Position numbers and translations under genes: made by a program. Below the pieces are notes generated by a model. That model worked only from the letters and a program-made list of their open reading frames with translations, ran no database searches and had not been told where the DNA came from. A DNA stretch of 46,394 nucleotides, taken from the IMG/VR virus record IMGVR_UViG_3300032053_007138, positions 1 to 46,394 of that record. One strand, written 5' to 3'. Positions within the stretch are counted from its first letter, which is position 1, and each line of letters starts with the position of its first letter. Shown here in pieces: positions 1-7,057 of the stretch. The DNA is from a virus.

Positions 1-160
1 GCCCTTCATGGGGCCATCGTTACTCTCGTATAAAGAGCCCAAAGAGCTCAAAAATCCTCAAATAGTTGAGCCTGAACAGAGAACCCACTGCTGGGAGTGC
101 GGTGGGAAACTGAATATCCGCGGAGTCTGCGTGGTATGCGGTGAGGACAATAACGACTAA
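1..160 (+). CDS. Zinc-ribbon protein, 3' end only (copy 1)
   Basis: The last 52 codons of a gene that begins before the window, ending in TAA at 158-160. The fragment carries a CxxC...CxxC zinc-ribbon tail (CWEC and CVVC). It is nearly identical in DNA to 37056-37215, the end of a complete 140-residue gene, with three base differences that change Ser to Ile and Asp to Gly in the protein. Similarity stops right after the stop codon. The function is unknown; a small metal-binding accessory or regulatory protein is likely. Confidence 0.8.
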   Translation, partial: PFMGPSLLSYKEPKELKNPQIVEPEQRTHCWECGGKLNIRGVCVVCGEDNND

Positions 161-172
161 AAAGGAGAAAAA

Positions 173-499
173 ATGAAAGTCAAACTGACGCACATGGCAG
201 TAGACGCATCTATTTACGAGACCGTGGCGGCGTACGCCCGGGCCCTCGGTTACAGGCCCCGGGTGTTCTTTGAGAAGGCCGCACTCTACGCCAAAAATCA
301 CCAGCTCAACAAGGAATGGCAGGAAATTTTTAACCTGACCGCCGAGGCGTCCCCCCGCACCCACGACCTGGCGAAGGACTGCGCCCGTCAGGCTGCGAAG
401 GCTGAGAAGATGCCTCCGGACCCCGTGTCAATAGAGCCTGAGATCGATCTCGCTCAGCTCCCCGAGGAGCCCACGGTCAATGACATTTTGGATCTATAA
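173..499 (+). CDS. Small hypothetical protein, possible ribbon-helix-helix N-terminus
   Basis: 108 residues, with the strong ribosome site AAGGAG just before the ATG. It follows the zinc-ribbon gene by 12 bases. The N-terminus has a short beta-like stretch (MKVKLTHMAVD) followed by two predicted helices (ASIYETVAAYARALG and RVFFEKAALYAKNH), the spacing expected of an Arc/CopG-type fold. The C-terminal 45 residues are acidic, Pro-rich and probably disordered. The gene in the same place after the other zinc-ribbon copy (37231) has a similar strand-helix-helix outline, so the two may be diverged counterparts. I recognise no specific family. Confidence 0.65.
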   Translation: MKVKLTHMAVDASIYETVAAYARALGYRPRVFFEKAALYAKNHQLNKEWQEIFNLTAEASPRTHDLAKDCARQAAKAEKMPPDPVSIEPEIDLAQLPEEPTVNDILDL

Positions 500-513
500 C
501 GAGGAGGCGTAAC

Positions 514-774
514 ATGAGCTTTCAAATGCGCGAAGAGATCCAGGAGCTCTATAAAAAAGAGCTACGATCATACACACAGGCGGAGCGCGACGAGTACTTA
601 CACGCCCTCAAAATTTTCACGAGGAACAGAATATGGAACACGCAGACAATCGAGGAGTTGAAGTGGATAGCCGCACAGACTGTGAAGATTTCGTTAGAAG
701 CTGTGCCTGGTGTGGCGCAATCTGGACCGGTACTGGTTGGGGACGTGGACATATCCGAAGCGGTGCTAAAGTAA
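514..774 (+). CDS. Small hypothetical protein overlapping the next gene
   Basis: 86 residues, starting at an ATG behind GAGGAGG. The first 50 residues are charged and helical (MSFQMREEIQELYKKELRSY). The last third overlaps the zinc-finger gene at 633 in another frame, and there the low-complexity sequence looks like out-of-frame reading of that gene. Either the two genes truly overlap by 142 bases, or a frameshift joined a helical N-terminus to the downstream zinc finger. The function is unknown. Confidence 0.5.
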   Translation: MSFQMREEIQELYKKELRSYTQAERDEYLHALKIFTRNRIWNTQTIEELKWIAAQTVKISLEAVPGVAQSGPVLVGDVDISEAVLK

Positions 775-827
775 CGCACGGTATATGCCCTACCTGCAGG
801 GCAGATCCAAAACTCATGGCAGATTGA
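633..827 (+). CDS. Small zinc-finger protein
   Basis: 64 residues with CAWC and GICPTC spaced like a treble-clef or ribbon zinc site; the phrase V-T-H-G-I-C-P-x-C is common in small phage and bacterial zinc-finger proteins. The start is chosen at the ATG after AGGAACAG. It lies inside the 3' part of the 514-774 reading frame. The cysteine pattern makes this frame the better-supported one from about 690 to 827. The exact role is unknown. Confidence 0.65.
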   Translation: MEHADNRGVEVDSRTDCEDFVRSCAWCGAIWTGTGWGRGHIRSGAKVTHGICPTCRADPKLMAD

Positions 828-829
828 GG

Positions 830-864
830 TTGACAATCTTAATATTGTCCGTCTATATTAGTGC
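830..864 (+). promoter_or_regulatory. Sigma70-type promoter with overlapping palindromic operator
   Basis: TTGACA at 830-835 and TATATT at 854-859 with an 18-base spacer. The inverted repeat GACAAT (832-837) / ATTGTC (844-849) overlaps the -35 box. Transcription should begin about 6-7 bases after the -10 box, at or next to the ATG of the following gene, so its mRNA is probably leaderless. The palindrome is a likely operator for that ribbon-helix-helix protein. This promoter could also drive the sugar cassette downstream. Confidence 0.7.
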
Positions 865-1080
865 ATGGCTGAAACTCACCGTGGACCTGGCAGGCCCCCT
901 TTCACTGACGAGGGGTACCACTCCAGGATATCAATAAGACTCCCCTCCTCAGACATAGCCGTCCTCAACGTGCTCACCCACTCGGTGAGCACGTTTATAC
1001 GTGAATCCATTTCAGAACGACTGGAGAAAATCAAACATGACTCTCATGCTAAGCGTGCTGCTGCTCCTGGCGGCAGTTAA
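865..1080 (+). CDS. Ribbon-helix-helix DNA-binding protein
   Basis: 71 residues. After a basic, Pro-rich arm (GPGRPPF) comes RISIRLPSSDIAVLNVL and then VSTFIRESISERLEKI, the strand-helix-helix pattern of CopG/Arc-type repressors. No Shine-Dalgarno sequence precedes the ATG, and the -10 box ends five bases before it, so translation is probably leaderless. It stands first in the run that leads into the sugar cassette and sits beside a palindrome over its own promoter. Autoregulation is likely but inferred. Confidence 0.75.
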   Translation: MAETHRGPGRPPFTDEGYHSRISIRLPSSDIAVLNVLTHSVSTFIRESISERLEKIKHDSHAKRAAAPGGS

Positions 1081-1228
1081 CTCAGTCGCCCTGGGGTTCG
1101 TACTGAAGAGGCTCTATCGTAGAGAGTCGACTACGGTGACTCAGACTATTGGCACTGACGTACAATCTAAAGTCATTTATCTGGACGCCCGGCACGAAAA
1201 AAACATAGACTTTGACGAGGAAGTATGA
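1037..1228 (+). CDS. Small single-span membrane protein
   Basis: 63 residues if started at ATG 1037 (an in-frame start at 1001 would add 12 residues). Residues about 2-21 form one hydrophobic helix (LMLSVLLLLAAVNSVALGFV), followed by a basic KRLYRR stretch and a polar tail. The basic residues after the span suggest the C-terminal part is cytoplasmic. It overlaps the previous gene by 44 bases and the NeuB-like gene by 4 (ATGA), so it is translationally coupled. The function is unknown. Confidence 0.65.
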   Translation: MTLMLSVLLLLAAVNSVALGFVLKRLYRRESTTVTQTIGTDVQSKVIYLDARHEKNIDFDEEV

Positions 1229-1989
1229 GATTAATTCTTGACCCGGGCTCAAGTCACGGGAACGATTGGGCTAAATTTCAAGAGCTGGTTAAGCTGTGCG
1301 AAGAGTGTCACGCCGAACTGAAATTCCAGCTATTCGAGCAATCCCCAGGAAATCTACCATGCAACCGTAATTTTTTTGCACTCGCTGTGGAGCTTGGACG
1401 GGCTAAAGGGGTGTCCGTGTTCGCTTCTGTGTGGGACAGAAATGCGGTAGACATCCTCGAGCAGTTAAAATGCAAAACTATTAAGATTGCCTACGGTCAA
1501 CGCCACAATGCGGATTTAGTTAACTATGCTGTACGCTCTAAACGCGAGATAATAGTTTCGTACGACTGGATGGACACTCCTCGTAGAGACGTGACTCCAA
1601 TTTTCTGCATTCCAGAATACCCCGTGCACTACTTAATAGATTTCAACGAAGTGTTCAAACGGTTCACTGGGTTTAGCGATCATTCGCTTGGTATCTCACA
1701 GACTATAAAGGCAATTCAAATGGGAGCTCAGATAATCGAGAAGCACATCGTGCCCGAGAACCCTTTCATTTGCCCTGATGCGAAATTCGCGCTATCACCT
1801 TCACAGGCTAGGAAGTTATATGAGCATATTAGTTCTGGGGGCCAAGGGGCGAGCAGGATCCCGCTGGTGCAGTATCCTCAGCAGGCTGGGCCAGAAAATC
1901 AAACGAGCGGACCTGGAGTGGGAGCAGACGCTGGACACACGGGGAGTGGACCGCGTCGTGTTGGCGACCCCCACCTCGACTCACTATAG
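1225..1989 (+). CDS. NeuB-like nonulosonic acid synthase (short form)
   Basis: Resembles the TIM-barrel domain of sialic, legionaminic or pseudaminic acid synthases, which condense phosphoenolpyruvate with a hexose-derived sugar. Visible motifs are DPGSSHGND (6-14, at the place of the family's EIGxNHxGD), KFQ (33-35), FASVWD (66-71), KIA (87-89), FSDHSLG (150-156) and IEKH (171-174). The two histidines match the metal ligands of NeuB. The family is usually about 340-350 residues and ends in a SAF (antifreeze-like) domain; here recognisable sequence ends near residue 203. The last 50 codons read through the next gene in another frame, Gly/Pro-rich and unlike protein. It may have lost its stop codon, or the active form may be short. 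The exact product is not determined. Confidence 0.8.
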   Translation: MRLILDPGSSHGNDWAKFQELVKLCEECHAELKFQLFEQSPGNLPCNRNFFALAVELGRAKGVSVFASVWDRNAVDILEQLKCKTIKIAYGQRHNADLVNYAVRSKREIIVSYDWMDTPRRDVTPIFCIPEYPVHYLIDFNEVFKRFTGFSDHSLGISQTIKAIQMGAQIIEKHIVPENPFICPDAKFALSPSQARKLYEHISSGGQGASRIPLVQYPQQAGPENQTSGPGVGADAGHTGSGPRRVGDPHLDSL

Positions 1990-2437
1990 ATATATAAAGT
2001 TTTTCGCAGCCAAGAATATCCCGATACTCTGCGAGAAACCCGCGTGCACTGCGAGTAATGAAATACTCCAGCTCCAAAAGACCGTAAAAGTTGACTTTAG
2101 AGTGGTCTGCAACTGGTCATACGTTTTACCTGATAGACTGCTCCCTGAGAAGAACGAGATCATATACAGAAATCAAACGTCCGGTAATGACGGTCTCGCG
2201 TGGGACTGTATACAGCTGATTTATCTGTCGGATGATTACAAGTGCGACCTGGGTGTGGGAGTCCCTTGGGATATCACCATCAACGGTGTGACGATCACTC
2301 CGAAAATGATTGAGGACTCGTACACTAAAATGATGGCTGACTGGCTGCGACACCCGGAGAGACTCTGGAGTATGGAGGACGCGGTGAGACAGATAATCAA
2401 GTGCGAAGGGTTTATCAAACTCAAATCTCAGGAGTGA
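1820..2437 (+). CDS. Gfo/Idh/MocA-type NAD(P)-dependent oxidoreductase (compact)
   Basis: 205 residues from ATG 1820. The Rossmann fold starts at once with LVLGAKGRAGSRW (4-16), then VLATPTSTHY (47-56), and the family's EKP motif appears as CEKPA (71-75), where the lysine takes part in catalysis. Typical members have about 330 residues; the C-terminal sheet domain is reduced here. It overlaps the NeuB-like frame by 170 bases. Relatives oxidise or reduce sugar nucleotides and often sit in nonulosonic acid clusters. The substrate is unknown. Confidence 0.75.
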   Translation: MSILVLGAKGRAGSRWCSILSRLGQKIKRADLEWEQTLDTRGVDRVVLATPTSTHYRYIKFFAAKNIPILCEKPACTASNEILQLQKTVKVDFRVVCNWSYVLPDRLLPEKNEIIYRNQTSGNDGLAWDCIQLIYLSDDYKCDLGVGVPWDITINGVTITPKMIEDSYTKMMADWLRHPERLWSMEDAVRQIIKCEGFIKLKSQE

Positions 2438-2439
2438 CT

Positions 2440-2643
2440 ATGGGATTCATACAAAAAGGAGCGGTAGTTAGACTAAATTCTGGTGGGATTGATATGACTG
2501 TAGAGAAAGTGGGAGCCACGCCGGACTCTATGTTATCTAGTACTGTAGTAGGAGTGGATGTGCGTACTGTGTGGATGAACAAAAACAATGACGTATGCCG
2601 TGGAAAATTTGATATAGACGAAATAACAATTGTAAAGGAGTGA
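2440..2643 (+). CDS. YodC-like (DUF2158) small protein
   Basis: 67 residues from ATG 2440, two bases after the oxidoreductase stop. The pattern F-x-x-G-x-x-V-R-L-x-S-G-G-x-x-M-T-V-E is the signature of DUF2158/YodC-like proteins, small beta-barrel proteins of unknown function. A longer frame beginning at 2401 has no better ribosome site. It is probably a passenger in the operon, not a sugar enzyme. Confidence 0.65.
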   Translation: MGFIQKGAVVRLNSGGIDMTVEKVGATPDSMLSSTVVGVDVRTVWMNKNNDVCRGKFDIDEITIVKE

Positions 2644-2645
2644 CT

Positions 2646-3269
2646 ATGCTCGTCTGTTTAATACAAGCCCGCTCCACGTCCACCAGATTCCCGGGTAAAT
2701 GTTTTGCTACCGTACACGACGGTATGAACTCTCTGGACATGATTTACAGAGTAGTCTCCCCTGTGGTGCCCACGTGGTTCATTGTACCCGAGGACGACCG
2801 CGACATCATCGAGCACCTCGACAAAGTAAAAAATTACACGTACATGACAGGGCCGTTCGAGCCGCTCAAACGCTATATAAAATGCGCCACTGCTCTCAGA
2901 GCCACGCATATTATCAGGCTCACAGCGGACTGCCCGTTTCTGGACGTGGCTGAGTTTCACTTCATGGTGGGCATGCTACAGACCTACAAAGCTGATTTCG
3001 TTTCGAACGCGAATCCTGAGAAGCGTCACAGCGTCGACGGTTCCGATGTAGAAATAATGAGTATGCGCTGCCTGCAGTGGCTGGATACGTACGCTCAGCC
3101 GCCCGATAGAGAGCACGTCACAGCTCACGCTTACAAGAACCCAAAGTACATGGAGAAAGAGAAACTCACCACGGTGTACTACCAGCCCCTGATTAACTAT
3201 AATAAATTGATCAAGACTTCTATCGATACCAAGGAAGATCTGGATAGATTGACGGCAGCATGTGTATAG
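2646..3269 (+). CDS. SpsF-like cytidylyltransferase
   Basis: 207 residues from ATG 2646; GTG 2640 is a weaker in-frame alternative that overlaps the previous stop. The nucleotide-binding signature IQARSTSTRFPGK (6-18) and the acidic TADCPFLD are typical of SpsF/NeuA-type enzymes that activate sugars with CTP. In this cassette it would make the CMP-activated form of the acid sugar. At 207 residues it is somewhat shorter than usual SpsF proteins. It overlaps the methyltransferase start by ten bases. Confidence 0.8.
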   Translation: MLVCLIQARSTSTRFPGKCFATVHDGMNSLDMIYRVVSPVVPTWFIVPEDDRDIIEHLDKVKNYTYMTGPFEPLKRYIKCATALRATHIIRLTADCPFLDVAEFHFMVGMLQTYKADFVSNANPEKRHSVDGSDVEIMSMRCLQWLDTYAQPPDREHVTAHAYKNPKYMEKEKLTTVYYQPLINYNKLIKTSIDTKEDLDRLTAACV

Positions 3270-3895
3270 ATAGGCAAAACCCCACAGGGGACTACTACAA
3301 AAACCGTGACTTTCTGATACAGCAAGAGAAGGACATGTTCGCTCGCTGTGCGGGAGACCGCGGTGTGTACCTGAACCTCGGCTGTGGGTCACGACTGCTG
3401 CAGAACTTCATAAACGTAGATAGATATCATGACGCCCCTGGTGTACTCAGGAACGACATCACCGAACTCCCGAACATTGTTAATGGCTCTGCTGATCTGA
3501 TTTTCTCAGCGCACTCTCTGGAGCACGTGAGACACAGGCTCACTGTTAAAACTCTGAGACGCTGGAGTGACGTGCTGCGTATCGGAGGGGAACTGTGGTT
3601 GAGTATGCCGGACCTCGATCTATGCTGCCAGGCACTCCTCGCCAATAAACATGATTACAATCTACGTAAATGGCTTAAACGTACGATCTATGGTTATCAG
3701 GCTCCAATGGGTTTACCTGACGATACTGAGATTGACGATCCCGGGCAGTACCATCTGGCTGGGTACTCAGCAGACGAAATGGAAATCATGCTCATCAACG
3801 TAGGCATAGAGATTCATTGGAAATACGTATATGACGGCTATGGATCTCCTTCTTTCTTTATCCTGGGGTTAAAACATGGTATATCCGGCAACTAA
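3260..3895 (+). CDS. Class I SAM-dependent methyltransferase
   Basis: 211 residues. Motif I is YLNLGCGSR (37-45), followed by the acidic ribose-binding region INVDRYHD (51-58). LIFSAHSLEHV and LRIGGELWLSMPD match the later motifs of small-molecule methyltransferases. It lies between cytidylyltransferase and aminotransferase with overlaps on both sides, so it probably methylates the same sugar. The site of methylation cannot be told from sequence. The Asp after NV fits the usual motif II position. Confidence 0.8.
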   Translation: MCIDRQNPTGDYYKNRDFLIQQEKDMFARCAGDRGVYLNLGCGSRLLQNFINVDRYHDAPGVLRNDITELPNIVNGSADLIFSAHSLEHVRHRLTVKTLRRWSDVLRIGGELWLSMPDLDLCCQALLANKHDYNLRKWLKRTIYGYQAPMGLPDDTEIDDPGQYHLAGYSADEMEIMLINVGIEIHWKYVYDGYGSPSFFILGLKHGISGN

Positions 3896-5045
3896 TCCGT
3901 ACTGGCAGAATAAGGCTGAGATGGTGCTCCTCGATAACTGCTGCACTATGAGTAAACGCGTGCAGTCGTATGTAGAGGGCGTGTACTCTCCTCTGGTCAA
4001 AGAGGGAAGAGGTAAGAATTTGATAATGGTGGATGAGGAGAGGAAATTCGACACAGTGTCTGGACTCGGGAGCAACTTATGGGACTGCACCAATAACTTT
4101 TCTCTCGAATGTGTAGAGATGGTGGAGCTGGCTGAGCTCATCCTCACCCGTATCCCCTATCACCACAAGCTCAAGTTTACTAAGACGGGGAGCGCAGCGT
4201 GTGAGGCTGCAGTACGCTACGCTCGTGCATATACTAAAAGAGAACGTATCGCTTATACGGGATATCACGGTACTTCTAACGTCTTCGTAAACTGCACTCC
4301 ACCCGCCCTCGGTACTGTGTACGAGAAGAGCCAGAAATTTGATACGATGGAAGAACTTATAGCGTTCGTGGAGTGCAAGCCCGGATTAGCGTGCGTCATA
4401 GTAGAACCTTTAGAGTTAGACCCTGTAGGCATGGAGGACCGGTTAAAGAGACTCCAGGCTGCGTGTAGAGCTGATGGGTGCCTCATGGTGTTCGATGAGA
4501 TTATCACGGGCTGGAGGTTCTTGAATTTCACTGTAGCGAACCGCTGCGGTATATACCCGGATATCTCGGTGCTCGGTAAAGCGCTCGGTGGGGGCTACGC
4601 GCTGGGGATCGTAGCTCTCACTAATTGCATAGCTGAGGGCTCCAAAGGGGTATTTATTTCGAATACTCACAACGGTGAGCAGTGCGCACTCAGAGCTGCT
4701 ATAGACATAGTAAAGAAAACTACCGACGAGCACATTTACCGTATGTTTGTGAAGTCCCGTGTCTTTCAGGAGCACGTAAACGCTATCAAGCCGGAGTGGT
4801 TCCAGTTAAAAGGGTACCCGGCACGGTACGTGTGGGAGTGCTCCTCAGATGACATGAAGGCTTTAATCTGGCAGCAGATGTATATCAAAGGCACTCTCTG
4901 TGGCACGGCCCTATTTCCGAAACTCTCATGGGACACAGCAGACTATGCACTCATTGAGCGAGATTTACGAAACAGTATTGAAGAGATTGAGAAAGGAGCG
5001 ACACTCCATGGCATCAAGCCAAGACCCTTCTTCCTCCGAACCTGA
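3876..5045 (+). CDS. Class III PLP-dependent aminotransferase (GSA-aminotransferase-like)
   Basis: 389 residues. TGSAACEAA (104-112) is the phosphate-binding turn, FDEIITGWRF (206-215) holds the Asp that contacts the PLP nitrogen, and VLGKALGGG (232-240) contains the Schiff-base Lys235. The fold is that of glutamate-1-semialdehyde aminomutases, whose relatives often act in nonulosonic acid and other surface-sugar clusters. It would transfer an amino group to a keto-sugar, for example the product of the dehydratase at 5178. The classical PseC/LegC aminotransferases belong to another class (DegT), so the exact step is uncertain. It starts inside the end of the methyltransferase gene. Confidence 0.82.
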   Translation: MVYPATNPYWQNKAEMVLLDNCCTMSKRVQSYVEGVYSPLVKEGRGKNLIMVDEERKFDTVSGLGSNLWDCTNNFSLECVEMVELAELILTRIPYHHKLKFTKTGSAACEAAVRYARAYTKRERIAYTGYHGTSNVFVNCTPPALGTVYEKSQKFDTMEELIAFVECKPGLACVIVEPLELDPVGMEDRLKRLQAACRADGCLMVFDEIITGWRFLNFTVANRCGIYPDISVLGKALGGGYALGIVALTNCIAEGSKGVFISNTHNGEQCALRAAIDIVKKTTDEHIYRMFVKSRVFQEHVNAIKPEWFQLKGYPARYVWECSSDDMKALIWQQMYIKGTLCGTALFPKLSWDTADYALIERDLRNSIEEIEKGATLHGIKPRPFFLRT

Positions 5046-5178
5046 TTGGGCAGGTATTCTTGCAGCCTCTATCGAAAAGCCTAAAGAAAATGAAGCGACG
5101 TATAATCCAAACGATGCTCCCGGTATCGTGCCTTTCGTGGATCGCGGTACTGATGGACCTCAACTCGCGGAGTACTGA
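5008..5178 (+). CDS. Small acidic hypothetical protein
   Basis: 56 residues starting at ATG 5008, behind AAAGGAG at a proper distance, overlapping the end of the aminotransferase by 38 bases. It ends in a TGATG overlap with the next start, so translation is coupled. The sequence is Ser/Pro/Asp-rich and lacks recognised motifs. A longer frame from 4900 has no ribosome site. Confidence 0.5.
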   Translation: MASSQDPSSSEPDWAGILAASIEKPKENEATYNPNDAPGIVPFVDRGTDGPQLAEY

Positions 5179-6119
5179 TGTCTAAGTATTTCATCACTGG
5201 ATCGGGAACTCTCGCTACTGAGCTCATAGCTCAGCTATATGATACAGCAGAGCGCATAGTAATCTATTCGAGAGACGAGGGCAAACATGCTCTATTAAAA
5301 GAGCGTTTCCCTGAGGGACCCCCAAGCGCTATGCGTTATAGGATAGGTGACATACGCGACCACGAGCGTATGGTCATAGCTATGAAAGACTGCGACACAG
5401 TAATACACACCGCGGCGATGAAAAGAATCGAGGTCTGCGACACAGAGATTTACGAGTGCATGAAAACTAATATCATAGGCTCGTACAACGTGGTGAGAGC
5501 ATGCGCTGAGGTTGGTATAAAGAAAGCCATGTTCATCTCTACTGATAAAGCGGCTGGCGGAGCGGTAGGGGCCTACGGGATCTCTAAGCGTTTCGCTGAG
5601 GAGTTGTTCGTACAGTCCAATAACTACAGCGAGACTGCGTACGCTGCGTGTCGGTACGGTAACATCAGGGGCTCCCGGGGATCTGTACACGGTTACTGGG
5701 AGCGACTAGCTGCTGAGGGTAAACCGTTGACCGTGACTCACCCTGATATGACTCGGTGGTTCTGGGATATAAAAGACGCAGCTCGGTTCGTACTGGATAG
5801 ACTGGTACACATGGAGCGTGGGGTGACGTACGTACCTAAAATGCCCTCCTATAAAATGATGGACGTGGCACGTGAGTATTCTCAAGATATCGTAATCACA
5901 GGGCTACGCTGCGGGGAGAAACTGCACGAGTGCATGATAGACGAGAACGAGTCTACACAGACCTACGAGACCGCGGACTACTATGCCATATACCCATACT
6001 CGCACCTGTGGGGTACTGTCAAACCAGACGGTGTGAGAGTGCCTGCAGGATTCACACTAAAATCCTGCAACCACATAATATCTGATCTGTTTCTGAAAAA
6101 TGAGGGACTAGCGCCATGA
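5178..6119 (+). CDS. PseB/CapD-like NAD-dependent sugar dehydratase/epimerase
   Basis: 313 residues, an extended short-chain dehydrogenase. The NAD-binding loop is TGSGTLA (7-13), a variant of TGxxGxxG, followed by GDIRD (57-61) and HTAAMKRIEVCD (77-88). The catalytic region is STDKA (121-125) with YGISK (133-137), matching the Asp-Lys and Tyr-x-x-x-Lys set of the UDP-GlcNAc 4,6-dehydratases PseB/FlaA1. These enzymes commit UDP-GlcNAc to pseudaminic or legionaminic-type sugars. It is probably an early step of the cassette, soluble in the cytoplasm. A C4/C5 epimerase role is the main alternative. Confidence 0.82.
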   Translation: MSKYFITGSGTLATELIAQLYDTAERIVIYSRDEGKHALLKERFPEGPPSAMRYRIGDIRDHERMVIAMKDCDTVIHTAAMKRIEVCDTEIYECMKTNIIGSYNVVRACAEVGIKKAMFISTDKAAGGAVGAYGISKRFAEELFVQSNNYSETAYAACRYGNIRGSRGSVHGYWERLAAEGKPLTVTHPDMTRWFWDIKDAARFVLDRLVHMERGVTYVPKMPSYKMMDVAREYSQDIVITGLRCGEKLHECMIDENESTQTYETADYYAIYPYSHLWGTVKPDGVRVPAGFTLKSCNHIISDLFLKNEGLAP

Positions 6120-6568
6120 TAAAACTCAGAGAGGTCACGTCAGCAGATTACAGATTTCTATACAGTCTCTTGGCTCAGAGAGATTCTACCATAAACATCT
6201 CTCATAAACGGATGCCTACCTATGAGCAGCACGTGCAGTATCTCTCACGTAGCCCGTATTTGTGGCACCGTATAATCACATTGAGTGATCTGCCGATTGG
6301 GATGTGCTACCGGACTATAGAGGGTTATGTGGGTATATTTTTGGATAGGACGTTTCAGGGATTCGGATACGGACCTACAGTTTTACAAATGATAATAGCA
6401 GAGCATCCTCGCTCACGTCTAATTGCAAATGTAAACCCATCCAACCGACGCTCTATGAGGATGTTTCGCAAAGCGGGCTTTAAATTCATTCAGATGACTT
6501 ACGCTTTAGAGCCTCTTTGCGATAATACTGAGGGTCTTCCTTCAGATGCTCCCCAGCCACCATCTTAA
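6116..6568 (+). CDS. GNAT-family N-acetyltransferase (PseH-like)
   Basis: 150 residues. The acetyl-CoA loop is seen as RTFQGFGYGP, a variant of Q/RxxGxG/A, followed by the common tail pattern NVNPSNRRSMRMFRKAGF. Its size and layout match PseH and similar enzymes that acetylate the amino group of a 4-amino-sugar nucleotide. It overlaps the dehydratase stop by four bases (ATGA) and closes the rightward cassette. Its last 83 bases are overlapped on the other strand by a small late gene. Confidence 0.8.
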   Translation: MIKLREVTSADYRFLYSLLAQRDSTINISHKRMPTYEQHVQYLSRSPYLWHRIITLSDLPIGMCYRTIEGYVGIFLDRTFQGFGYGPTVLQMIIAEHPRSRLIANVNPSNRRSMRMFRKAGFKFIQMTYALEPLCDNTEGLPSDAPQPPS

Positions 6569-6665
6569 AGAAACCTTTTTCGTTCACGCGGCCAGCTTTC
6601 ACGGCTTTATAGGCAGGGTCGTGCTCTTTAGTCTCCTGAGACGCCCCATACTGTAGCTGATTCAT
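6486..6665 (-). CDS. Small late protein (DUF5661-like), antisense to the end of the acetyltransferase
   Basis: 59 residues, start CAT at 6663-6665, stop at 6486-6488. Residues 31-49 (GFFKMVAGEHLKEDPQYYR) resemble the C-terminal part of small phage proteins of the DUF5661 kind. It lies directly after the gene at 6666-6845 in the leftward late block and overlaps the GNAT gene tail to tail by 83 bases. The ribosome site is weak, so coupling to the upstream gene is likely. Confidence 0.6.
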   Translation of the reverse strand: MNQLQYGASQETKEHDPAYKAVKAGRVNEKGFFKMVAGEHLKEDPQYYRKEALKRKSSE

Positions 6666-6845
6666 TTACGGCCTAATCTTGCTGAGGGTACGGGCCAGCG
6701 CTGCACGCCTGCGCGTGGTAGCAGAGAACTTATCAGGGTGTGATTTTACGGAGCTCGCGAGCTCAGCAGTGCTCTCACCGTGACGTTTCGCTGTAGCTGT
6801 AAAACTACCAGGTTTTTTGATGGCACCCGCTATCCAATTCGCCAT
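6666..6845 (-). CDS. Small basic late protein
   Basis: 59 residues from ATG 6845, behind GGGAGG. The start MANWIAGAIKKPGSFTATAK is a phrase seen often in small basic proteins at the end of phage late operons. It is rich in Lys/Arg/Ala/Ser and has no catalytic motif. The role is unknown; it may be packaged with DNA. The start lies three bases from the stop of the preceding gene (6848). Confidence 0.65.
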   Translation of the reverse strand: MANWIAGAIKKPGSFTATAKRHGESTAELASSVKSHPDKFSATTRRRAALARTLSKIRP

Positions 6846-6847
6846 AG

Positions 6848-7057
6848 TCAACCTCCCATTTTCTGCATGGTACGTGATAATGCTGACATACGATTTTTCT
6901 TTTTAGACTGCCCGCTTTCGGATAGCGCGATCGCAATCGCTTGTTTCCTGTTTGTCACCACAGGCCCCGACTTAGTACTGCTATGCATGTTACCGGCCTT
7001 GAAATCACCCATACGTTTTGACATTATCTCACTCGTAGACATTCCTGGATACGGCAT
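6848..7057 (-). CDS. DUF6496-like small basic protein
   Basis: 69 residues. The central pattern SGPVVTNRKQAIAIALSESG matches the widely spread DUF6496 motif (K-S-x-x-P-V-x-x-R-x-Q-A-I-A-I-A-L-S-E). The C-terminus is basic. It is found in phage late regions and in many bacteria; the function is unknown. It lies between the last fibre gene and the small basic protein. Confidence 0.7.
   Translation of the reverse strand: MPYPGMSTSEIMSKRMGDFKAGNMHSSTKSGPVVTNRKQAIAIALSESGQSKKKNRMSALSRTMQKMGG

Noticed and set aside
1-160. Simple terminal overlap proving a complete circular genome
   Set aside because: The two copies differ at three bases and diverge right after the stop codon, so this is not an exact end overlap.
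4900-5007. Longer start for the small gene at 5008
   Set aside because: The extra codons overlap the aminotransferase and have no ribosome site, whereas 5008 has a good one.
3876-5045. Haem-pathway glutamate-1-semialdehyde aminomutase as the true function
   Set aside because: It is surrounded by sugar enzymes and no other tetrapyrrole gene is present; similarity reflects the shared class III fold.
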